From: Cyanophora paradoxa
Taxonomy: Eukaryota > Glaucocystophyceae > Cyanophorales > Cyanophoraceae
Direction: 5' to 3'
Length of the DNA: 64,000 bases
NCBI GenBank assembly: GCA_004431415.1
Contig: QPMI01000514.1
Location: forward strand, 186,001-250,000
Within the stretch, counting starts at the first letter, position 1, and every line of letters begins with the position of its first letter. Made by a program: the position numbers and the translations under genes. The notes beneath the pieces were generated by a model. The model had not been told where the DNA came from. It did no database searches and saw only the letters and a list, made by a program, of their open reading frames with translations. Positions 55,901-64,000 of this stretch are shown in pieces.

Positions 55901-57654
55901 CGAGCTCTACGAGGTGCGAGCGGCCCGGGCCGACCCGGCCCCACGCCGCTAATCGCATGCCGCGGTGATGGTGGCGTCGGCAGCGGGCGGCGGGGGTGTC
56001 GGAGGCGGTGCAGGGGCGGCACCACGTCGACCTCGCGGAGGCCCTTCTCGGTGCGCGCGCGCGCTCCAGGGCCCCGAGGGCGTGCTCTTGCTAGCCCTTC
56101 TTCCCCTCGCTTCCCCGCTCGGAGCTTAACGGCCCGAGCTGTGGCGCTGCTGCCGGGGCGATCGCGAGGGGGCGGGGCGGGGCGCAGACCTGGCGACGGT
56201 GCGGGGGGAGCTGGCCCAGGTCGACTCCGCCCTCGAGCTCCAGCGCGTGCGCCCCCCAGCGCCCCCGACGTCGAGGCCGAGGCTAGCCGGCGGGCGCGCG
56301 CGCCGGCGCGCGTGCCCATCTAGCGCGGTGTCGACGATAGCGCCGCGCCTGAGCTAGGAGGCGACGGCCCGGCAGCGGGCGGCGGGGATCTTCATGGAGT
56401 CGAAGGGCCCGGAGAGCCTCGAGGCGGACATCGCCCGCGCCCGCGGCGCTCGCCTCCAGGTGCCCCGCCTCTCCCCCCGCGCCCCGCCCCACCCCGCATC
56501 CCTAGCGACCGGCCTTCAAGCGAGGTCCTGTTTCGCTGTGTCTCGCCCCGCGCCCTTCGCGACTGGGCTCCCTTCGGCTCCTCCTCCTCTTAAGGCTCGC
56601 CGGATGCCCCCGTGTTCCTCGGCCAGCAGCCCCGCGCCCCCTGCGAGCTCGGCCCGAGCCAGCGCCGCGGCCGGCAGCTCTGACGGGGGCGGGGCGGCCG
56701 CAGCACCTGCGCGGTGATGTGCCGGCCGCGGTCCAAGGCCTCGAGGTATCCCCAGCCGCCTCCCGCCCACCCCCCCCCCCACCCCCCCCCCCCCCCCCCC
56801 CCTCTCTCTCTATCCCTCGCCTTCGGTGTCATCCTTTCCTCGGTAGGAGGCGGTGGGGGCGCTGCGGAAGAAGTGCCGCGGGCCCCACGCGAACCTTGCA
56901 ACCGTCCTCTACTGGCTCGGCCGGTGCGGGGCCCCCGCTCGCCCCCGCTCGCCCCCCTGGGGGTCCCCGTCCAGCCAAACCCCGCGGCGCCTCTCGCCGC
57001 TTTCTGAGCCGGCTCCGTGCAGCTGCCACCTGGAGGTGGGGGACGTGGAGCAGGCCCGCGCCCCCCTGGAGGTGCGCCCATGCAGCGCCACTAACCCCGC
57101 CCCCCCCCTCCCCCCCCCGCCCTCCTCCTCCCATCCCCCCTATCTGCCTCGGATCGAGGGGGGCGCGACAGGAGGCGGCGCGGATCCGGGGGGAGCTGCT
57201 GGGCGGCTTGCACCCCTTCACCGCGCAGGTCCCCTGCCCCCCCGCCCCTCGCCCGCCCTTCCCCGCTTCTTCTCCGCCCGCATTCCCCCTCTTCTCGCCT
57301 CCCACTCTTCCCCGGCGCCGGCGCAGGCGGCGGGGGCGCTCGGGGAGCTGCTGGCGGCCGAGGGGCGCCCCGACGACGCCCTTGCTGCCCTCCAGGCCCG
57401 CCCCCCCGCATCCTTCTCGAAGTTCCTCGAGCGGGGCGCAGGGGGCCCTGGCCGCGCAGGAGGCGGCGCTGGGCCCCTCGCACCCGGAGGCGGCGGCGAC
57501 GCGGCACGCCCTCGGCCTCTGCCTCGCCGCCCTCGGGCGCCGCGGGGAGGCGGGCGCGCAGCTCTCCGCCGCCCTCGAGGCCCGCCGGGGGCGCCTCGGG
57601 GAGTGGCACCCCCTCACCCAGGTCTCCCTCGCCGCCCTCCACTCCCTCCGCTAG
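49946..57654 (+). CDS. Nephrocystin-3-like STAND/NACHT-type protein with TPR array, paralog 2 (intact P-loop)
   Basis: ATG 49946 gives MGCCSSSAAASARD: Gly2 followed by Cys3-Cys4 is a typical myristoylation/palmitoylation start, and animal nephrocystin-3 also begins MG. DUF4062-like domain: QEERDAIRALAAPKLKATAS, RGLFLHVVDLR, WGITDDAVESGE, VVRLCLREVQRSRYFVGIVK, YGWHVPPGAP, WADRSVTEI, then FYFGAS. NTPase: FVLWGEGGSG|KS|ALLANWADEW, VLHFVGGS, Walker B RALLAIDALDQVEN, TSLAWLPAACGPRLRLVVS, VAPLSPARRRDLLARVLSD, LYVVTLLEELSEAA, ELFRLVLARLAARHG, VSRHGMAEAELASLLG. TPR/KLC repeats from about 54580: LLQRAGNLLARMGRPAEALP, VANVLRDMGQFERAASLYEA, ETINQLAGLRMSLGNASLAR, IKERALGAEHPETGNGLLGL, LLTLGRIEQARGEYARAAEL, ending HPLTQVSLAALHSLR, stop at 57652-57654. 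Probably a membrane-anchored signalling or ciliary scaffold. Confidence 0.88.
51862..51869 (+). other. 8-nt microexon encoding the P-loop Lys-Ser
   Basis: The upstream exon ends GGC AGC GG at 51785 (GTGCGG 5' site). The microexon CAAGAGCG follows a CCGCAG acceptor and precedes GTACGC. The next exon starts at 51945 with CGCTGCTTGCGAAC after CCCCGCAG. Joining gives GSG-KS-ALLANW, an exact Walker A. No other splice I found restores it. Confidence 0.85.
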
Positions 57655-58391
57655 GCCCCGGGCCCCGACCCAGCTGCCCCAGCTGCCCCGCGCGCCTGAC
57701 GAATGAAAGCGGCGCTTCTATCTCCTGCTTGAATTCAATTCTTGTAAACTGCGACTCTGAAACTAACATCGATGCGTTCTGCGAGAACGTACACCAAAAA
57801 CAATGGGGATCGTACGAGGGCCTACGTACGATTTCGATTTCGATTCGTGCGCTAGCAATAAGGAGATGAGCTCAAGTTCGAAAGTACAATAAGCGTAATT
57901 ATTATTATAATTCAAAAAGACTGAGAAAAAGGACAGCTAGATAGTCAGAGCAAGCTATCATAGTATAGTCACGAAAGATAAAACACTAGCAATGAGATTG
58001 CGGGCGCGCTTCTGAACAGAAGATCTGTTCGCAAATTGAAGTAGAAAGTTGAAAGGTTACAAGCAGATGTGCATATCACGCAAGATCTGCTCGAGCCAAA
58101 TACACCACACTATTGGGATCCAAGGCAAGGCCAAGCCGAGCTGACATACCAAGCTAGATGATAATTACAACACTATAAATGAGTTTGGAGGCGCTCTTCT
58201 GAACCGTTGAACAGAAGACCCACTAACGAAGTACGAAGTTTCAATAGGGATCCAAGGCAAACCAGAAGCAAGGCAATTCTACATATCTCAGGAATCCGGA
58301 GAGAGCAGCGCGCTGCTGAAACGGGCTGCGCGGCGAAAAGAGGGACGGAGGCGCGGTCGGGAGGGCGACGAGGCCGCCGGCCGCGGCGGGC
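57655..58391. repeat. Convergent AT-rich spacer with imperfect repeats
   Basis: About 740 bp, roughly balanced base composition. A block CGCTTCTGAACAGAAGA (near 58010) recurs in altered form near 58195 (CTCTTCTGAACCGTTGAACAG), and GGGATCCAAGGCAA occurs near 58116 and 58248, so units of about 130-190 bp may have been duplicated. No gene seen. Confidence 0.55.
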
Positions 58392-59055
58392 CTAAAACGT
58401 CGACAAATCGACAACGTCGACGCCGAGAGGCCGGTCCTGGGCGGCGCTGATCTCCCGAGAACTCTTGAAAAGCTCGTCGCTCTCCTGGTACCGTCCCATC
58501 ACCAGCAAGAGGTCTTCGAAGCGGCGCGCGTCAGCAGGCCGGCGCGCCGCGGCGAGGGGCCGCGAACCTGCGAGCTCGCCCATCGCGGCGCCCGTCTCCG
58601 CGTGCGTCGGACCCAGCGCCTCGCTCCGCATCGAGATGCACTCCCGCAACGCTTTCTCCGCCTCGTCGTACTCTCCCCGCGCTCGCAGCGTGTCCGCGAG
58701 CAGAAACAACGTATTCGCCGCCTCGGGATGATTCGCAGCCCTTAGAATGTCAGCCGCTTCCTGCGGGACAGGTCACTGCCACGGCGCGAGCATCGCGCGT
58801 GCCGACGTCGACGTCAACGGCAGCGACGTCGGTGCGCGCGCGTACCTGGAACAGAGACCTCGCCTTCTCCAGGTCGCCGCCGGAAACGTGCGCGATGCCC
58901 AAGGTCCTGCAGGTCATCGCGACGCTCACGTCTGGACGCGAGCTCTTCGCCGTGCACGTGCCCGGCGTCGCCGTGGCCGCCGGCGCTTTCTCAGAGTTGT
59001 CGGAGCTGGCGGCTGCGGCTCCCGCCGACCGAACGCACGCTCCGCCCATTTCCAA
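58392..59055 (-). CDS. Small TPR (kinesin-light-chain-type) protein
   Basis: ATG 59055 (MEMGGACVRSAGAAAASSDN) leads to VAMTCRTLGIAHVSGGDLEK and ARSLFQ. A GTACGC intron starting at 58845 and ending CGCAG joins to EAADILRAANHPEAANTLFL, LADTLRARGEYDEAEKALRE and LGPTHAETGAAMGELA. After one more intron comes FEDLLLVMGRYQESDELFKS, ending VDVVDLSTF with stop at 58392-58394. There are about three TPR/KLC repeats, the same repeat type as both nephrocystin-3-like proteins, and no NTPase domain. It may be a fragment or a small adaptor derived from the neighbouring TPR array. The start Met could lie further upstream in an exon I cannot see. Confidence 0.7.
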
Positions 59056-59829
59056 CGTGGAAGCGTCGACCGCGGGCCGCTGCTAAAGCATATGCGCTTG
59101 GGAAGCGAGTGCTGGAGGCCGGACGAAGCGATGTCACGCAGCCAGCTTCGGTGGCCGAGCGTTTGCAGCCTGCAGCAGGCTGCGCAGCAGCGCCGGTCGC
59201 GATCGACGACGTCGACGAATTAACTCCCCGTGCGCATGCGCCGCGTGCGCGTGCCGCGCAGCGCTCGCGCGGGAGGCGGAGGCCGCGCAGCCTGCCGCAG
59301 TGCTGCAAGCCTGCAACGCTAACAAAGCGACTGTTCTGCGTTGCGCCTTCTACCCCCCTCGATTGAACCCCAACTGAGCATGTACGTACCCCAGCAAGCC
59401 AAATGCGCTTGTACCCGGGAGTAATTGGGGAATGAGCTCGATACCAGTATCTATCCGATTGACTTGGTGACTCACGCGATCGCGTGTATGGGCGTCGACC
59501 GTGCGCGGCGCGCATGCGCAAAGCTGAAGTCGACCGTAGGACGTCGCCGTAAACTTGTCGGGTGACCCGGGTCGCACAGCTGCGCAGGCGATCGATATCG
59601 ATATCGATATAGCTACGTACCGATATTGGGCTTACGTATACGCCGATCGCTTGTGCGCGCTGGATTTGAACGGAAGTCCTGTCGGAGCCTCGGAGGTGAG
59701 CACGTGGTACGCCACCAAGCTGCCATAGCTGATCAAGAGCTCGAGGTGCGCTCAGGTGGCCGTCGGCCAGCGGGGCGGCCACGGATGATCAAAGCCGGCC
59801 ACGACTAGCTCGGCCTTGGGTCTCTATCG
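59056..59829. promoter_or_regulatory. Divergent promoter region of the TPR gene and phytochrome
   Basis: About 775 bp. Contains the palindromic tandem word ATCGATATCGATATCGATAT at 59590-59609. No gene supported. The phytochrome ATG at 59830 lies just after CTCTATCG. Confidence 0.45.
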
Positions 59830-62800
59830 ATGGCGACGGCTCCGATCGATCCCTCGCCCCCAGCGAAGCGCGCCCGCATCGCCGATGGCCCCGAGCTCCA
59901 AGGTTCGGCCGCGCAGGCGCAGCCCGGGGCGTCGCGCAACCGACGAGACCGCGCGCGCGCGCGGGGGGGCGGCAGAGGCGGATGCTATGGATGCGGAGTG
60001 TGCCGCGGGGCAGATGCCGCCGCCACCTGCGCCGCCGTCCCCGCCGTGCGGGATGACCGCCGGCCCGAGCGCCGCAGCGGGGGACCCTAGGCCTCTGGAT
60101 CTCGGGACGCCCCCGAAGCCGACGCGGGAGCACGAGGCCGACCTGCGGCGCGGCGGGTGCGCCCCGGCCCTCCACCCGCTCCGCTCCGCACTCTCTTTGA
60201 AAGTTTGAGGGCGGGGGCGGGCGCAGGCGGTGTCAGCGGCAGGGCGTCCTCGTCGTTCTCACCCACCAGCGGATCGTCACGCAGGTCCGCCGCGGCCGCG
60301 CCGCGATCGGGCCCCGGCGCTGCCTGATCACCTTCCTCCCCGCCCCAGATCTCCGTCAACTGCCTGGGGGGCCTGGGGTACAGCGCCGAGCAGCTCCTCG
60401 GCCGATCCATCGGTGCGCCCTCCCCGCAAGCGCGAGCGCCGGTGCCTCCTCGAGCTCCGCCGGCCCCGTCCCGATCCTGGTGCACTGGACGCAGACGTGG
60501 CGCTGGACGAGCTGTCGGTGGCGGCGCTGCGGAACGCCCTCGAGCGCTCCGCGGGGGAGTACGGCCTCGGGGACTACGGCATCCTCGACATCGAGGCCGG
60601 AATCCGCACCCCCGCCACCGGCCTCCGCTGGGACGCCGTGCGCGTACCCCCCCACTTCTTCCTCCGGGGGCCCTTGTCTGACGGCGGCGCAGTCGGTGCA
60701 CCGGCCGTTCCCCTTCTCCGAGTCGGCCGCCGCGCGGGGCCTGGCGGTGCGATCTCGATGCGTCGGACTTGGGGCGGGGCTCGGGGCTCAGGGCGGGGCC
60801 CGGGCAGGTGCTGGAGCTCGAGCCGCGCGTGGCGGCGGCGCCCGAGTCCTCCGGCCCGCAGGGCGGCCGCTGCTCGGTGCTCTCCTGGGGCCGCCCCGCC
60901 GACCCCGCCGCCGCCGCCGCCTTCGAGCGCCGCATCCCGCACATCACCGCCAGCGCCGTCCGCCCCGTCATCGGTGCGGGGGGCCCGCCCTCCCCCCCCC
61001 CCCCCCCCCCCCCCTCCCCTTCCCCCGCCCCACCAAGCGGCCGGCGGGCGGCGAGCAGACCGCCTGAACGCGCACTTCTCGGAGACGGCGGTGTGCCAGG
61101 CGGTGGCGGCGGCGCTCGCCTCCCTCACCGACTTTGAGCGCGTCCTCGTCTACCGCTTCTGCGGGTGCGCCGGCCGGGGCGGGGCGAGCGCGGGGGCCGG
61201 CGGGCGGGCCGGCGAGCGGGGGACGGGCAGGGAGGGCCACGGGACGGTGGTGGGCGAGTTCCTGGCCCCGGGCGCCGCGGAGGGCCTCCAGGCCTTCATG
61301 GGCCTCCACTTCCCCTCCTCCGACATGTCTGCCCGCCCCGCACTCTGCCCGCCCCCCGCCCTGGCCCGCCCCGCCCCGCCCGACGGGGCCCTCGCAGCCC
61401 GCGCAACGCGCGGCAGCTCTTCTACGAGAACCGCGTCCGCCTCATACCGGACGCCACCGACGGTGCGCGCGACCCGCCGCGGGCGACACGCGGGGCGTCG
61501 CCTAGAGGGCTTCAAAAGGAGACGAAGCAACGCCTGGGCCTAGGATATAGCAGCGACGAGATGGCTCCTTCACGTGATGCATGTCGCCTCCGGTCTGGGC
61601 GCTAGATCGGCAGCGCCGCTCAGACCACTCGCCTGCCGTCGCGCGCCGGCGCCCGTGTCGGCCACTGACTGCCTGCGCATGACGGCGGCTGGCAGAGGGC
61701 GTGGAGGTCGTGCCCTCCGTCAACCCCGTCTCCCACACGCCCCTCGACATGAGTGCGCCACGTCGGATTCACCTCCCGCCCCCTCCCCTCCCCCGCCCCA
61801 TGCTGCTTCTGACCGCCTCCACTTCCCCACTCCGCTCCGCTCCGCCCGCAGCGCGCTGCACGTGCGCCGCGCCGCCGATCCGCGCTCGCCCCGCCCTGCC
61901 CCTGCCTCCGGCGCCAAATCGGGGCCCCCCTGCGCCCCGCCCCTTGCGCTCGCAGCCTCCGAGCCGCCACCGAGTGCTGCAACCAGGCGAGCCCCCCGCC
62001 CCCCGCATAGAGTGGACCGCCCGGCCCTAGAGAAGCTCGGGGGGTGAGGGGGGAGGGGACGTTAGGGCAGGGATGCCTCGCTGGGCGGCGCTGACAGAGG
62101 GGTGGGGGGGCAGTACCACCGGGTGATCGAGAGCTACGCGCAGCTCATCTTCTGCGTCGTCGTCGAGCGCAAGCTCTGGGGTCCGCCCCGCCCCGCCCGA
62201 TCGCGATGCATCCCTTGGCCGCCGGGCGAGGCATCGAGCGCCGAGCGCCGAGGGGCGGGGGCGGGGCGTGCAGGGCTCATCACGTGCCACTGCCGTCACC
62301 CGCGCTTCGTGCCGGCGGCCTCGCGCAACGCCCTCACGCCCCTCGTGCAAGTCTTTGGCAAGTGCCTCGAGATGGTGCGAGCCGGTCCATCGCGCAAGCA
62401 GCTGCTGATCGCCCCGCCCCTTTGCGGCTGCGCTGGGCCGGGCGGATCCGCATCGGAGCCCCTTCAGATCGGCTCCCTTGCGAGCGCTCGCAATTGAGAG
62501 CGGCGCGCGCAGATCTACCTGGACCGCAAGCGCGAGGCTGAGATGCGCGTCAAGCGACTCTCGCTCGAGGTGCGCGCGGCGGCGCCGCAGTCGCCGTCCC
62601 CGCACCTTCGGCCTTGGTCTGGTCGAACCGCGCCCTCGGGGCAGATGTTCTCGCGGCTGGCGAGCGACCCGGACGGCATCGCCGCCGACCTCTTCCTGCC
62701 GCCCGCCGCCCGGCCCCACCCAGAGGTCACGCTTTCCCTCCCCGCCCCGGCCGGCCCCGGAGGCCTCGGCGGCCCCGCCGGCCCCGCCGGCCTCCCGCGC

Positions 62801-63597
62801 CGGGGGAGCAGCAGCACCAGCAGCAAGATTGATAGGTGCGCGCCCTGCTGGCAAGATGGGCCGGCGCCACGCGACCCACCCGGGTGCGGCAGCATGGAGC
62901 GGCACTCGAACACGCTGCTGGACATCGTCGACTGCTGCGGGGCGGCCGTCGTGCAGGCGCTCGCGCCGGCCTCGCCGCCTGGCGGCAGAGAGGGCTGACT
63001 CGGGGCCGGGGGCGCAGGGGGGCCTCATCACCGCGGCGGGGCTCGTCCCCTCCAACGCCGAGATCCTCGCCCTCGGTGCGAGAGCCGCCTCCCGCTTCCG
63101 CCCTGGCCCCGGGCGGGTCGGCCGGCGACGGTGCGCCGGGCGGACGCTCGCCCGTGACGCCGCCCTCGCGGGGGCGCGCAGTCGACGTGATGAAGAGCCT
63201 GCCGGCGGCGAGCCACGAGAGCAGCGAGGAGCAGACCGACATCCTCACCAGCCTCGCCCTGTCCGCCCCGCCCCGCCCTCGCCCTGGGCGCGCCCCGGGC
63301 CCGATGGCGGCGCGGGGGCGCGCAGGCGGTGCGTGTCGGAGGTGCCGAAGCGGACGGCGACGCTCTGGTTCGCTGAAAGCGCCGTCAGCGAGGTGCGCGG
63401 CGCCGAGCGGGGCCGAGGGGGCGGGGCGGTGGGCCTCGCGCCGCTGAGGGACGCCGCGCGGGGCGCCAGATGGCGACGTGCGCGGCGGGGATGGCCCTCG
63501 GGTGGTTCGGTGGCTTCGCCGCCGCCGCCGTCGAGCGCGGCCACGTCCTCTGGGTCCGCCCCGCCCCCCTCCCGCCCCTCCCCGCCCCTCCCCGCTC

Positions 63598-63629
<32 letters not shown>

Positions 63630-64000
63630 GCAGGTCCAGATCTAGCGATCCACCCGCAGCTTCGCGAGGCTATCGCGCATCTTAACCAAACGAACCTGCT
63701 TAGCCAACGAAACCAATTGCAAACTGACTAATACAAACTAACCAAAACATAACTGCCAAGCCAACGAAACCAGTGACAAATGCGAACTGGCTGAACTGAA
63801 CGCTGCGCAGTTCCGCGAGGCGAAGTCGCGGGCCGTGCACTGGGCCGGGGACGTGGGGCCCTACACGGTGCGCGCCTCGTCCCGGCGGCGCCGGGTGCGC
63901 GGGATGGGAGGCGGGTGCGACGTGCGGGCTGGGCGCAGGTGCGGGAGGGGGTGATGGAGGCGCGGGCGAGCCTCGAGATCTGGCGCCAGCTCGTCGCCGA
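59830..64000 (+). CDS. Phytochrome photosensory module (PAS-GAF-PHY), continues past window end
   Basis: Red/far-red-type bilin photoreceptor. ATG 59830 (MATAPIDPSPPAKRARIADG) opens a Pro/Ala-rich N-terminus ending REHEADLRRGG. A GTGCGC intron joins in phase to CQRQGVLVVLTHQRIVTQ, then ISVNCLGGLGYSAEQLLGRS: the PAS domain, with IQPHG replaced by CQRQG. GAF: HFSETAVCQAVAAALASLTD, FERVLVYRF, HGTVVGEFLAPGAAEGLQAF, MGLHFPSSDI|PRNARQLFYE, NRVRLIPDATD, VEVVPSVNPVSHTPLDM. Microexons then give TRCT and LRAATECCNQ, followed by YHRVIESYAQLIFCVVVERK and LWGLITCHCRHPRFVP. The PHY domain follows: FGKCLEM, IYLDRKREAEMRVKRLSLE, MFSRLASDPDGIAADLF, NTLLDIVDCCGAAVV, GGLITAAGLVPSNAEIL, QFREAKSRAVHWAGDVGPYT, MEARASLEIWRQLVA. 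Output domains lie beyond 64000. The bilin Cys is followed by Cys instead of His. Confidence 0.9.
61852..61986 (+). other. 10-nt and 31-nt microexons carrying the bilin-attachment site, with a GC-AG intron after
   Basis: The exon ending ATG A at 61752 joins to CGCGCTGCAC (61852-61861), then to 61956-61986, then to 62113. Phases fit throughout: LDM-TRCT-LRAATECCNQ-YHRVIESY. The spacing from LDM to LW is then 36 residues, the same as in cyanobacterial phytochromes. The last intron starts GCGAGC at 61987, a GC-AG site. Confidence 0.72.

Noticed and set aside
61850-62100. Loss of the bilin-attachment Cys in the phytochrome
   Set aside because: A first reading lacked it. The 10-nt and 31-nt exons restore both the Cys and the exact family spacing.

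Overview
This is a very GC-rich nuclear window from a unicellular eukaryote. Almost every gene is cut into many short exons by short introns rich in C and T on the sense strand. Introns mostly start GTGCGC or GTACCC and end CAG. The gene set combines flagellate/algal and signalling families: TTC14, two nephrocystin-3-like STAND/TPR proteins, a TmcB-type receptor fused to a nucleotide cyclase, AP2-like modules, a phytochrome and a bacterial-type RecD2. An alga is likely. A glaucophyte such as Cyanophora is my best guess, an inference from GC content, TmcB and phytochrome, not a proof. Because of the GC content nearly every frame is open for long stretches, so I called genes by family motifs that join across phase-compatible introns.

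Layout. 1-1494 (-): 5' part of PUS7, with a U12-type AT-AC intron. 1745-5386 (+): TTC14. 6422-7435 (+): unknown disordered protein. 7946-9281 (-): unknown, possibly coiled coil. About 10426-17318 (-): nephrocystin-3-like protein 1 with a degenerate P-loop. 18052-22994 (+): four tandem AP2-like modules. 23393-24175 (-): intronless low-complexity gene. 24472-25747 (-): DJ-1/PfpI protein. 25825-32050 (+): RecD2 helicase. 32926-43874 (-): TmcB/TPR/PAS/cyclase receptor. 45802-49738 (-): four-helix-bundle plus armadillo protein. 49946-57654 (+): nephrocystin-3-like protein 2, with an intact P-loop whose Lys-Ser comes from an 8-nt exon. 58392-59055 (-): small TPR protein. 59830-64000 (+): phytochrome, cut by the window end, with its bilin-attachment Cys on a 31-nt exon.

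Five of the gaps are short divergent promoters (77-775 bp). The others are AT-richer convergent or tandem intergenic stretches with small repeats. No rRNA, tRNA, CRISPR array or intact transposon was recognised.
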